From positions 1 to 12,524 of the forward strand of contig JAITQI010000135.1 in NCBI GenBank assembly GCA_031289065.1: a stretch of DNA of 12,524 bases, in the 5' to 3' direction. The position numbers were made by a program, and so were the translations under genes. The notes under the pieces were generated by a model, which had not been told where the DNA came from, did not search any database, and saw nothing but the letters and a program-made list of their open reading frames with translations. Source of the stretch: Oscillospiraceae bacterium (GTDB lineage: Bacteria; Bacillota; Clostridia; Oscillospirales; UBA929). Positions 5,945 to 12,524 of the stretch are shown here, one piece after another; the first letter of the stretch is position 1; each line of letters begins with the position of its first letter.

Positions 5945-7072
5945 TTGCATTATCTGGACAACGCCGCTACCACAAAGCCGGGACGGGAGGCGGTGGCCGC
6001 CGCGACGGACTGCTTGACGGCGGATTTCGGCAACCCGTCCTCCCTCCACGGGGTGGGCCGCCGGGCGCGGGAGAGCCTGGAGCAGGCCCGGGCCCGGGTG
6101 GCGGCGGCCCTGGGGGTCTCCCCGGCGGAGCTCGGTCGCACCGGGGGCGGCACCGAGGCCTGCAACCTGGCCCTGTTGGGGGCGGCGGGGCCCCTGCGGC
6201 GGCGGGGCGGGCATCTGATCGCCTCCACGCTGGAGCACCCGGCGGTGGCCGAAACCATGAAGGCCCTGAAAGAGGACGGCTTCGCGCTGACGCTGGTGCC
6301 CCCCGGGCCGGAGGGGCGGGTGCGCCCGGAGGCGGTGACGGCGGCCCTGCGAGAGGACACGGTGCTGGTGTCGGTCATGCTGGTGTGCAACGAGACCGGC
6401 GCGGTCAATCCGGTGGCCGACATCGCCCGGGCGGTTAAGGCGCAAAATCCCCGGGCGCTGGTACACACAGACGGGGTGCAGGGACTCTTTAAGGTGTCCT
6501 GCGCGCCCCGGGCGCTGGGGGTGGATCTGCTCTCGGTCTCGGCCCACAAGGTGGGCGGCCTGAAGGGAGCGGGGGCGCTGTGGCGGGCGCCGGGGGCGCG
6601 CCTGACGGCGGTGTCTCGGGGTGGCGGCCAGGAGGGCGGCCTGCGCTCGGGCACAGAAGCCATGCCCGCTCTGGCGGCCTTCGGAGCGGCCTGCGCCGCC
6701 CGGAGCGCGGCCTTCGCCGGGGACACCGCCCGGATGGAGGGCCTCAAAGCGCGGCTGCTGTCCGGTCTGGCGGCCCTGCCGACGGCGCGGGTCATCCCGC
6801 CCCACGACGCGCCCCACATTGTCGCCCTGTCTCTCCCCGGCTACCCCGGGGAGGTTATGGCGCGGTTTTTGTCCGACCGGGGGGTGTATGTGTCCACCGG
6901 GTCGGCCTGCCACCGGGGGCGGCGCAGCGAGGCGCTTATCAGCATGGGCCTGCCGCCCCGGACGCTGGACGGCGTCCTGCGGGTCAGCCTGTGCCCGGAC
7001 AACGCGCCGGAGGATATAGACGCCCTGCTGGCCGGTTTGGCGGCGGGGCTGGAGACCTTGGCGCACAATTAA
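5945..7072 (+). CDS. Cysteine desulfurase (NifS/IscS family, class V aminotransferase fold)
   Basis: PLP enzyme that takes sulfur from L-cysteine as an enzyme persulfide for Fe-S clusters or tRNA/cofactor thiolation, giving alanine. 375 residues from a TTG start. Seen: N-terminal YLDNAATT (3-10), FGNPSSLHGVGRRAR (28-42), phosphate-binding GGGTEACN (67-74), the PLP-stacking His98 in EHPAV, Asp176 in HTDGVQ, the PLP lysine Lys202 in SAHKVGGLKGAG, and the catalytic Cys322 in STGSACHRGRRSEAL. LGRTGGGTEACN differs from the usual FTSGGTEANN. The short loop after the cysteine and the C-terminal MGLPPRTLDGVLRVSLC resemble the clostridial enzymes often encoded beside thiI, but thiI is absent here. It probably shares the transcript of the ABC genes. 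The physiological acceptor is unknown. Confidence 0.93.
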   Translation: MHYLDNAATTKPGREAVAAATDCLTADFGNPSSLHGVGRRARESLEQARARVAAALGVSPAELGRTGGGTEACNLALLGAAGPLRRRGGHLIASTLEHPAVAETMKALKEDGFALTLVPPGPEGRVRPEAVTAALREDTVLVSVMLVCNETGAVNPVADIARAVKAQNPRALVHTDGVQGLFKVSCAPRALGVDLLSVSAHKVGGLKGAGALWRAPGARLTAVSRGGGQEGGLRSGTEAMPALAAFGAACAARSAAFAGDTARMEGLKARLLSGLAALPTARVIPPHDAPHIVALSLPGYPGEVMARFLSDRGVYVSTGSACHRGRRSEALISMGLPPRTLDGVLRVSLCPDNAPEDIDALLAGLAAGLETLAHN

Positions 7073-7097
7073 TACTACATAAAGGAGAGAAAACACC

Positions 7098-7622
7098 ATG
7101 TCAAATCCTGTTCTCGAAGCCATCGCCCAGCGGCGCAGCAACCGGGGGTACGAAGCCCGCCCCCTTTCCACAGCGCAGATCGACGCCCTGCTCAAGGCCG
7201 CCGTAGAGTCGCCCAGCGCCAACAACGCCCAGCCCTGGCATTTCACGGTGGTGCGGGACGCCGCCCTGCTGGCCGAGATCAACGCCGAGGCCTCCCAGCG
7301 GTTGGGCCGGAACTTGGCGGACATCTTCTTCGGGGCCCCGGTGGTGATCTTCATCAGCGCCGACCCGTCCAGCCGGTGGGGTCGGTTGGACAGCGGCGTC
7401 GCGGTGGAAAACATCGCTCTGGCCGCTCAGGGTCTGGGGTTGGGGAGCGTCATCCTGGGGCTGCCCGACGCGGCCTTCACCGGGCCGAAGGGCCCGGACT
7501 TCGCCCGGCGGCTGAAATTTCCGGAGGGGCATAGATTCGCCGTGGCCATCGCGGTGGGGTACCCCACGGTTACCAAGGAGGCCCATCCGGTGGCGGAAGG
7601 GCGGATCGACTTCGTGGAATGA
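7098..7622 (+). CDS. Nitroreductase-family FMN oxidoreductase
   Basis: Small flavoenzyme of the nitroreductase superfamily, normally an FMN dimer using NAD(P)H to reduce nitro compounds, quinones or similar electrophiles. 174 residues, at the short end of the family. Seen: the FMN-phosphate motif RRSNR (12-16), PSANNAQPWHF (39-49), FFGAPVVIFI (77-86) and LDSGVAVENIALAAQGLGLG (97-116), which packs on the flavin. The ATG has AAAGGAGAG about 9 bases upstream, and the gene is 25 bases after the desulfurase stop, so the two are probably co-transcribed. The gene end is itself part of a perfect inverted repeat (7611-7643). The natural substrate cannot be predicted. Confidence 0.93.
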   Translation: MSNPVLEAIAQRRSNRGYEARPLSTAQIDALLKAAVESPSANNAQPWHFTVVRDAALLAEINAEASQRLGRNLADIFFGAPVVIFISADPSSRWGRLDSGVAVENIALAAQGLGLGSVILGLPDAAFTGPKGPDFARRLKFPEGHRFAVAIAVGYPTVTKEAHPVAEGRIDFVE

Positions 7623-7643
7623 ACCTTTGGTTCATTCCACGAA
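7611..7643 (+). terminator. Perfect 15-bp hairpin over the nitroreductase stop codon
   Basis: TTCGTGGAATGAACC (7611-7625) and GGTTCATTCCACGAA (7629-7643) are perfect reverse complements around a TTT loop. The left arm contains the last codons and the TGA (7620-7622). No T-run follows, so it may protect the mRNA 3' end or act with the next hairpin. Confidence 0.6.
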
Positions 7644-7645
7644 AT

Positions 7646-7738
7646 TACCACAATGAAAAATTGCGGAATCGCGCCGCGGCTCCGCAATTTTTTCTTTGCC
7701 TGTGCCCCGAGGGGTATCATTCTTGATTTTTAATTCGC
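7646..7738. repeat. Degenerate, inverted copy 3 of the AT-rich repeat
   Basis: AATGAAAAATTGCGGAATCG (7652-7671) matches the reverse complement of the right part of copy 2 (CGATTCCGCAATTTTTAATT side). CCGCGGCTCC (7674-7683) matches the GGAGCCGC(x)GCGG side. The sequence normally between them is missing, so the two halves collapse into the terminator stem. TTTTTAATTCGC (7727-7738) recalls the end of copy 1 (TTTTTAATTCGCC). It is shorter and more diverged than copies 1 and 2. Confidence 0.55.
7656..7697 (+). terminator. Rho-independent terminator of the ABC-desulfurase-nitroreductase unit
   Basis: AAAAATTGCGGA (7656-7667) pairs perfectly with TCCGCAATTTTT (7681-7692), with a 13-base GC-rich loop and the T-rich tail TTTTTTCTTT running out of the stem. 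This is a good intrinsic terminator, and it is T-rich on the other strand as well. Confidence 0.8.
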
Positions 7739-7793
7739 AAAAACGTGAAACGTTGCGGGGCGGATTGTTTTTGCGCTTCGCGGTTTTTTTGGG

Positions 7794-7822
7794 TTTTCAA
7801 ACGGGCGGGGCCGTGATATACT
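7794..7822 (+). promoter_or_regulatory. Promoter of the hydrolase-murF-ddl unit
   Basis: TTTTCA (7794-7799, 4 of 6 consensus bases), a 17-base spacer and TATACT (7817-7822) with an upstream TG (7814-7815), an extended -10 that can offset the weak -35. Start near 7829, about 33 bases before the ATG. GGGCCGTGATATA (7808-7820) is identical to bases at promoter P1 (3200-3212). Confidence 0.65.
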
Positions 7823-7861
7823 GGAGTGTGTATTGTTGTGATGCGGGAAAGGGGCCGTGGC

Positions 7862-8629
7862 ATGTCGGTGGATACCGTCGAGGCGGGCGGGTTTTCGGTT
7901 CGCTATCTGGCGCTGGGCGAGGGGCCCTGTCTGCTGTTTTTGCACGGGTGGGGCGTCGGCGCGGACAGTTATACGCCGTTGCTGACCCATTTGGCGGCGC
8001 GCTTCCGGGTGGTGGCCCCCGATCTGCCGGGTATGGGGGGCACGCTCGAGCCGACTGAACCCTGGGGCGTGGGCGACTACGCCGCCTTTGTCCGGGCCTT
8101 CGCGGCGGCGCTGGGGCTTGCGCCCCGTGTCCTGATGGGGCATTCCAACGGGGGGCGGGTGCTTCTTAAGCTGCAAAGCGACCCGGCCATCGCCTTCCCG
8201 GCAGACAAGATGGTGCTCATAGACAGCGCGGGCATCAGGCCTCGGCATCCGCCCTTGTACTACGTCAAGGTCTACGCCTACAAGACAGGCAAGGTGCTGT
8301 TGACGCCCTTCCCCGGGCTCAAGAGGCGTCTGCAAACAAACGCGGGGTCGGCGGATTACCGCGCCGCCTCGCCGGTTATGCGGGGCACCCTGTCCCGGCT
8401 GGTGGGGGCGGATCTGACGCCGCTGCTACCCGCCGTGCGGCCCGGGGCGCTGCTGCTCTGGGGGGACAGGGACACGGCCACCCCCCTGAGGGACGGGCGG
8501 CTGATGGCGGCGGGCATCCCCGGCGCGGGCTTGGCCCTGCTACCCGGCGGCGGGCATTGGGCGGTGCTGGAGCAGTTGCCGCTGGCCCTGCGGATTTTGG
8601 ACAGCTATTTACAGCCCGAACCTATTTGA
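7862..8629 (+). CDS. Alpha/beta-fold hydrolase
   Basis: 255-residue serine hydrolase with no signal peptide, so probably cytoplasmic. Seen: HGWG (28-31, oxyanion-hole region), VAPDLPGMGGT (51-61), nucleophile elbow GHSNGG with Ser95 (93-98), GDRDTATP with Asp204 as the likely acid, and GGHWAVLEQ with His232. A cap segment with basic and aromatic residues lies at about 125-175. The ATG at 7862 follows AAAGGGG at a 7-base distance; in-frame ATG 7841 and GTG 7826 are less well placed. It is the first gene of a unit with a membrane Mur ligase (26 bases on) and a Ddl homologue, which hints at action on a cell-wall precursor, lipid intermediate or activated ester. The substrate is not predictable. 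Confidence 0.9.
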   Translation: MSVDTVEAGGFSVRYLALGEGPCLLFLHGWGVGADSYTPLLTHLAARFRVVAPDLPGMGGTLEPTEPWGVGDYAAFVRAFAAALGLAPRVLMGHSNGGRVLLKLQSDPAIAFPADKMVLIDSAGIRPRHPPLYYVKVYAYKTGKVLLTPFPGLKRRLQTNAGSADYRAASPVMRGTLSRLVGADLTPLLPAVRPGALLLWGDRDTATPLRDGRLMAAGIPGAGLALLPGGGHWAVLEQLPLALRILDSYLQPEPI

Positions 8630-8643
8630 CGATAGAAATCGCA

Positions 8644-8658
8644 GAGGTGTTTGTTTTG
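8644..8658 (+). promoter_or_regulatory. Ribosome site and TTG start of the Mur ligase gene
   Basis: GAGG (8644-8647), 8 bases, then TTG (8656-8658). The alternative GTG at 8647 lies inside the ribosome site and has no purine-rich sequence ahead of it. No ATG is available before the first membrane helix. Confidence 0.6.
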
Positions 8659-10248
8659 GAATTCCTGCGACCCGCCCTGCTGGCGGTGTGGTGGCTGAGT
8701 CTGGGTGTCACGTCGCTGCGCTTTGTACACATGTTTCAACTGAGCGCCTATCAGACGCCCGGCTTCTTGCGCTGGTTGCGGCAGCACGGGGGCGAGGTCT
8801 ACCAGCGGATGATCTGGGCGCTGCTCCCGGTGCTTTTGAGCCTGTGGGGAGAGGACTGGCCGGTCTGGCTGCTCCTGGCCTCCATCGGGTTTTACGTCCT
8901 ATCCGCCGTGGCGGCTCGGCCGCCCCGGGGGGCCAAAAAGCCGCTCAAATATACCAGCCGGGTGGCGCGGCTGTTGGTCACGCTGGGGGTGCTGGCGGGG
9001 GCGGCGGCTTGGGGATTCTCCTTCCTGTGGGGGCTCCCCACGCGCTTTCTGGCGGTTCTTTTGGGCGCCGGGTATTTTCTGGCCCCGCTGTTCGTGCTGG
9101 CGGCCAACGCGGTCAACATCCCCGTGCAGAAGCTGATCGAGTGGCGGTACATCCGGGACGCCAAGCGGCGTCTGGCGGACTGCCCGAAGCTCACGGTGAT
9201 CGGCCTAACCGGCAGCTACGGCAAGACCAGCGTCAAGCATTTTTTGCATCGGTTGCTGTCCGAGTCGTACAACACGCTGATCACCCCGGGCAGCTACAAC
9301 ACCCCCATGGGGGTGGTGAAGACCATCCGGGGGGAACTGCGGCCCACCCATGAGTTCTTCGTGTGCGAGATGGGGGCGCGGCATGTGGGGGACATCAAGG
9401 AACTGTGTGGGATTGTGCATCCCCGCCACGGTTTGATTACCACCATCGGGCCCCAGCACCTGGAGACATTCGGCACACAGGAGCGCATCGCCGACACCAA
9501 ATTTGAGCTGATCGACGCCCTGCCCCATGACGGCGTCGCCTTTCTGAACATGAACTGCGAGCTGATCCGAGACCGGCGGGTGGACTGCCGCCGGGTGCGT
9601 TTCGGGCTGGCGGAGGACGGGGCAGAGAGGGCGGCGGACTGGGATTACCGGGGCTTTGACCTGAAGGCCGGGCCCGAGGGGCTGTCCTTTTCGGTGGCCT
9701 TCCCGGACGGGGAGCTTCGCCGGTTTTCCACCGCCCTCATCGGGCGGCACAACGCGGAGAACATCCTGGCCGCCCTCGCGGTGGCGCACCATTTCGGCGT
9801 GCCCCCGCCTCGGCTGGCGGCCGCCGTGCGGGCGTTGGAGCCGGTGGCCCATCGGTTGCGGCTGCTGCCCCGGGGGGCGGGCCTGTCCATCATCGACGAC
9901 GCCTTCAACGCCAATCCGGAGGGGGCCCGGGCCGCCCTGGAGACGTTGGATGGGTTTGACGGGGTGAAAATCCTGGTGACCCCCGGCTTTGTGGAGCTGG
10001 GCGAACGTCAGGACGAGTGCCACGAAACGCTGGGCTGGCAGGCGTCCGCCGTGTGCGACTTTGTGGCGCTGGTGGGGCGTCGGCAGACCGAGGCCATCGC
10101 CCGGGGTTTGAAAGCGGCCGGGTTCCCCGAGGAGAGGCTGCTTGTGGCCGATACGCTGGGGGAGGCCATGGTCGCCGCGCAAGCCTGGCCGTCGGCGGGC
10201 CGGGAAAAGTATGTGCTGTTGGAGAACGATTTGCCGGATAACTATTGA
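8656..10248 (+). CDS. Membrane-anchored MurF-type Mur ligase
   Basis: 530 residues. Residues 1-155 contain about five membrane helices (roughly 5-24, 51-65, 68-87, 104-126, 130-151), with a basic cytoplasmic linker at 158-175. The rest is a Mur ligase: ATP-binding LTGSYGKTS (184-192), GSYNTPMGV (212-220), CEMGARHVGDIKEL (237-250), TTIGPQHLETFGTQERIADT (262-281, Lys282 probably the carbamylated lysine), GRHNAENILAALAVA (363-377) and a C-terminal domain with IDDAFNANPEGARAALETL (413-431), GFVELGERQDECH and LLENDLPDNY at the end. The motifs are MurF-like (addition of D-Ala-D-Ala to the stem peptide). The usual N-terminal UDP-MurNAc-peptide binding domain is absent, replaced by the membrane bundle. 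The D-Ala-D-Ala ligase homologue follows 15 bases later. Calling it plain murF may be wrong: it could be a paralogue using a lipid-linked acceptor. Confidence 0.85.
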   Translation: MEFLRPALLAVWWLSLGVTSLRFVHMFQLSAYQTPGFLRWLRQHGGEVYQRMIWALLPVLLSLWGEDWPVWLLLASIGFYVLSAVAARPPRGAKKPLKYTSRVARLLVTLGVLAGAAAWGFSFLWGLPTRFLAVLLGAGYFLAPLFVLAANAVNIPVQKLIEWRYIRDAKRRLADCPKLTVIGLTGSYGKTSVKHFLHRLLSESYNTLITPGSYNTPMGVVKTIRGELRPTHEFFVCEMGARHVGDIKELCGIVHPRHGLITTIGPQHLETFGTQERIADTKFELIDALPHDGVAFLNMNCELIRDRRVDCRRVRFGLAEDGAERAADWDYRGFDLKAGPEGLSFSVAFPDGELRRFSTALIGRHNAENILAALAVAHHFGVPPPRLAAAVRALEPVAHRLRLLPRGAGLSIIDDAFNANPEGARAALETLDGFDGVKILVTPGFVELGERQDECHETLGWQASAVCDFVALVGRRQTEAIARGLKAAGFPEERLLVADTLGEAMVAAQAWPSAGREKYVLLENDLPDNY

Positions 10249-10263
10249 CTGGTGGAGGCTGTT

Positions 10264-11436
10264 ATGAAAATTCAAGTGGGCGTATTTTTCGGCGGGAAGA
10301 GCGTGGAGCATGAGGTGTCTGTCATTACCGGGCTGCAGGCGTTTGCGGCGCTGGACAGGGAGAAGTACGACCCGGTGCCGATTTACATCACCAAGCAGGG
10401 GCTTCTTTACACCGGCCCGCGCTTCGCGGATATCGAGGCCTATAAGGACATTCCGCTGCTGCTGTCCTCCGGGACGCAGCTGGTCTTGGCTCCGGCTGAC
10501 GGGCGAACCGCGATGGTGCGGCATCCGGCGCGGCGGGTGGGCAACAACGTGATCGGGTATCTGGACGTGGCCCTGCCGGCGGTGCACGGCACCAACGTGG
10601 AGGACGGCGTCTTCCAGGGGTACCTGGACACCCTGGGCCTGCCCTACGCCGGGCCGGACGTGCCGGGCGCCGCGCTGTGCATGGACAAGGCGGCCTCCAA
10701 GACGCTGCTGCAAAACGCCAACATCCCGGTGCTGCCCGCCCTGGCCATCAGCGCCGCCGACTGGGCCGAGCGCCCCGAGGAGGAGACCCGGCAGATCGAG
10801 GCCGAATTCGTCTATCCGGTGATGGTCAAGCCGGTCAACCTGGGGTCGAGCATCGGCATCTCCCGGGCCCCGACCCGGGAAGCTCTGCACCGGGCGCTGG
10901 ATTTGAGCTTTAAGTTCTCCGCCCGGGCGCTGGTGGAACCGGCCATTGTCAACCTGAGGGAGATCAACTGCTCCGTGCTGGGCGACGCCCGGGCCGCCAG
11001 GCCTTCGGTGTGCGAGGAGCCGGTCAGCGGGGATGAGATTTTGAGCTACCGGGACAAATACCTGTCCTCCGGCAAACAGGGGGGCATGGGGGGCGCACGC
11101 CGCCGCATCCCGGCGGAGCTGACCGACGAAGAGAGCCAAATTATCACCACGCTGGCGGTCAAAACCTTCCAGCTGCTGGGCTGCCGGGGCGTGGCCCGGG
11201 TGGACTTCCTGCTGGACGACGACACCGGCAACATTTACGTCAACGAAATCAACGCCATTCCGGGGTCGCTGGCCTACTACCTGTGGGAGCCCACCGGGCT
11301 GAACTTTTCCGCCCTGCTGGACGAACTGCTGTCTCTGGCGTTCCAGCGCAAACGGGAACAGGAGGCGTTGTCCTTCACCTATGAGAGCAACCTGCTGTCG
11401 GGGGTCGGCTTCGGGGGCAAAAAGACCGGGCGATAA
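10264..11436 (+). CDS. D-alanine--D-alanine ligase family protein (ATP-grasp)
   Basis: Joins two D-amino acids with ATP; the dipeptide is the MurF substrate. 390 residues, longer than the 300-350 of Escherichia coli Ddl enzymes. Seen: FFGGKSVEHEVSVITG (8-23), LPAVHGTNVEDGVFQGYLD (104-122), MDKAASK (140-146), ATP-grasp PVMVKPVNLGSSIGIS (185-200), REINCSVLG (232-240), the omega-loop SYRDKYL (261-267), ARVDFLLDDD (311-320) and metal-binding NEIN (327-330). The omega loop keeps Tyr and KY as in D-Ala enzymes, which argues against a VanA-like D-Ala-D-Lac ligase, but it is extended by a glycine-rich stretch (269-280). NEINAIPGSLAYYLWEP replaces the common NEINTMPG(F/M)T. ATG 10264 follows GGTGGAGG at 5 bases. 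The second substrate may not be D-Ala. Confidence 0.88.
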   Translation: MKIQVGVFFGGKSVEHEVSVITGLQAFAALDREKYDPVPIYITKQGLLYTGPRFADIEAYKDIPLLLSSGTQLVLAPADGRTAMVRHPARRVGNNVIGYLDVALPAVHGTNVEDGVFQGYLDTLGLPYAGPDVPGAALCMDKAASKTLLQNANIPVLPALAISAADWAERPEEETRQIEAEFVYPVMVKPVNLGSSIGISRAPTREALHRALDLSFKFSARALVEPAIVNLREINCSVLGDARAARPSVCEEPVSGDEILSYRDKYLSSGKQGGMGGARRRIPAELTDEESQIITTLAVKTFQLLGCRGVARVDFLLDDDTGNIYVNEINAIPGSLAYYLWEPTGLNFSALLDELLSLAFQRKREQEALSFTYESNLLSGVGFGGKKTGR

Positions 11437-11445
11437 ACCCGCCCG
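11427..11445 (+). other. Small hairpin at the ddl stop codon
   Basis: CGGGCG (11427-11432) and CGCCCG (11440-11445) with the TAA stop in the 7-base loop. The stem is short with no T-run, so it is unlikely to be a full terminator; the next gene starts 59 bases after the ddl stop and may be read through. Confidence 0.35.
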
Positions 11446-11495
11446 TCCCCTGTTTCTGTCCTCTGCCATCCGGCATCTAAAAAGGAGGAAACCCT

Positions 11496-12524
11496 ATGAA
11501 ATTCTCGGACATGCCCTATACCCGGGTGACGCCGGAGGAGACCGGGCCGCGGATGGAAGCCCTTACCCGGCGGATCCGGGAGGCGACCGCGGCGGAAGAG
11601 GCGTTGGACGCCTTCTACGCCTATGAGACGCTGTATGACGAGATCACCACCCGCATCGCTCTGGCCTATATTCACTTCACCGGCAACACCGAGGACGCCT
11701 TCTACGCCGCCGAACAAGACTACTACGACGAAGTCATGCCGCGTTTTGAGGAGCAGAAGCAGGCGCTGTACCGGGCGCTGGCGGATTCCCGGCACCGGGG
11801 GGCGCTGGAGGCGGCGCTGGGGTCGCTGCTGTTTACCAACATCGAGTTGCAGCTGAAAATTTTCAAGCCAGAGATCCTGCCCGATTTGCAGGAGGAGAAC
11901 CGGCTGGTCACCGCCTATGTCAAGCTGCGTGCCTCGGCCAAAATCGAATTTGACGGCAAAATCCTCAACCTGTCCCAATTGGAGCCTTACGAGGAGTCCT
12001 CCGATCGGGCGGTGCGCCGGGCCTCCTTTATGGCCAAGGCCGGGTTTTACAAGGACAACGGGGACGAGTTTGACAGGCTGTACGACGAACTGGTCAAGCT
12101 GCGCACCCAAATCGCCCGGAAGCTGGGGTTCCCCTCCTTCGTGGAGCTGGGGTACTGCCGCATGGGGCGCAACTGTTACACCCAGGAGGACGTGGCCGCG
12201 TTCCGGGCCAACGTCAAGGCGCACGTCGTCCCGCTGGCGGCGCGGCTCAAGGAGGCCCAGGCCAAGCGCATCGGTGTGGACAGTCTGACCGTGTACGACG
12301 ACCCGCTGCTGTTCCCCGACGGTAACGCCAAGCCTGTGGGCACGCCGGAGGAGATTTTCGCCCACGGCAAGGCCATGTACCACGAAATGTCCGCCGAGAC
12401 GGCGGAATTCATCGATTTTATGCTGGACAACGAGCTGTTCGACGTGCTGGCCCGCCCGGGCAAGGCGGGGGGCGGATACTGCGCCGACCTGCCCGCCCAC
12501 AAGTCCACCTTCATTTTTGCCAAC
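11496..12524 (+). CDS. M3-family oligoendopeptidase, N-terminal part (cut by window end)
   Basis: The first 343 codons of a zinc metallopeptidase of the thimet/PepF class, cytoplasmic enzymes that trim short peptides. The frame stays open to the last base. The ATG follows AAGGAGG (11482-11488) at a 7-base distance. The N-terminus MKFSDMPYTRVTPEE, the helical N-lobe, ARKLGFPSFVELGYCRMGRN (around residue 210-230), VYDDPLLFPDG and GGGYCADLPAHKSTFIFAN are typical of Firmicutes M3 oligoendopeptidases. The HEXXH zinc site should lie just beyond the window, so activity cannot be confirmed. The 59-base gap after ddl, with only a weak hairpin, leaves open whether it shares the cell-wall gene transcript. 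The exact subfamily (PepF or another) is uncertain. Confidence 0.9.
   Translation, partial: MKFSDMPYTRVTPEETGPRMEALTRRIREATAAEEALDAFYAYETLYDEITTRIALAYIHFTGNTEDAFYAAEQDYYDEVMPRFEEQKQALYRALADSRHRGALEAALGSLLFTNIELQLKIFKPEILPDLQEENRLVTAYVKLRASAKIEFDGKILNLSQLEPYEESSDRAVRRASFMAKAGFYKDNGDEFDRLYDELVKLRTQIARKLGFPSFVELGYCRMGRNCYTQEDVAAFRANVKAHVVPLAARLKEAQAKRIGVDSLTVYDDPLLFPDGNAKPVGTPEEIFAHGKAMYHEMSAETAEFIDFMLDNELFDVLARPGKAGGGYCADLPAHKSTFIFAN

Noticed and set aside
5219..7414. A 731-codon minus-strand open frame opposite the permease and desulfurase genes
   Set aside because: Same reason: it is a shadow of well-supported plus-strand genes.
9205..11469. A 754-codon minus-strand open frame opposite the Mur ligase and ddl genes
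   Set aside because: Long antisense frames are common in GC-rich DNA. The translation is low-complexity (G, P, R, Q, H-rich), while the plus strand encodes clear enzyme motifs.

Overview
The window is 12.5 kb of GC-rich DNA with dense coding. It carries three endospore-specific genes (spoIIGA, sigE, gpr), so it comes from a spore-forming Bacillota. The high GC content, the protein variants and the AT-rich intergenic repeats suggest a Clostridia / Oscillospiraceae-like lineage; that placement is inference. No phage, plasmid, CRISPR, tRNA or rRNA gene was seen.

Left part (1-2803), sporulation: spoIIGA (+), the aspartic protease that activates pro-sigma-E, is followed by sigE (+), the early mother-cell sigma factor. 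gpr (-), the germination protease that degrades small acid-soluble spore proteins, faces sigE tail to tail. An AT-rich palindromic repeat lies between spoIIGA and sigE (882-1004). A related copy lies between sigE and gpr (1775-1880), inside what looks like a terminator stem. sigG, which often follows sigE, is not in the window.

Non-coding gap (2804-3480): this 677-base divergent region holds a GC-rich hairpin, a cluster of TTATGC/GCATAA words with a 12-bp stem, a strong extended -10 promoter (3186-3214), a GC-rich segment that can fold into several helices (3221-3350, possible small RNA or long leader), and a near-consensus sigma-A promoter whose -10 lies in a 12-bp palindrome (3391-3419).

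Middle part (3481-7692): a probable four-gene transcription unit with an ABC ATPase, its 12-helix membrane partner (ATGA overlap), a NifS/IscS-type cysteine desulfurase with a TTG start, and a nitroreductase-family flavoprotein. It ends in two tandem hairpins. The second carries the T-run and appears to be a collapsed, inverted copy of the same AT-rich repeat.

Right part (7794-12524): a second transcription unit with its own extended -10 promoter encodes an alpha/beta hydrolase, a Mur ligase of MurF type whose N-terminal domain is a bundle of about five membrane helices, a divergent D-Ala-D-Ala ligase family protein, and an M3-family oligoendopeptidase cut by the window end. The hydrolase / membrane-MurF / Ddl trio is the most unusual part. 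It looks like a cell-wall module that makes a D-Ala-D-Ala-like dipeptide and ligates it at the membrane.
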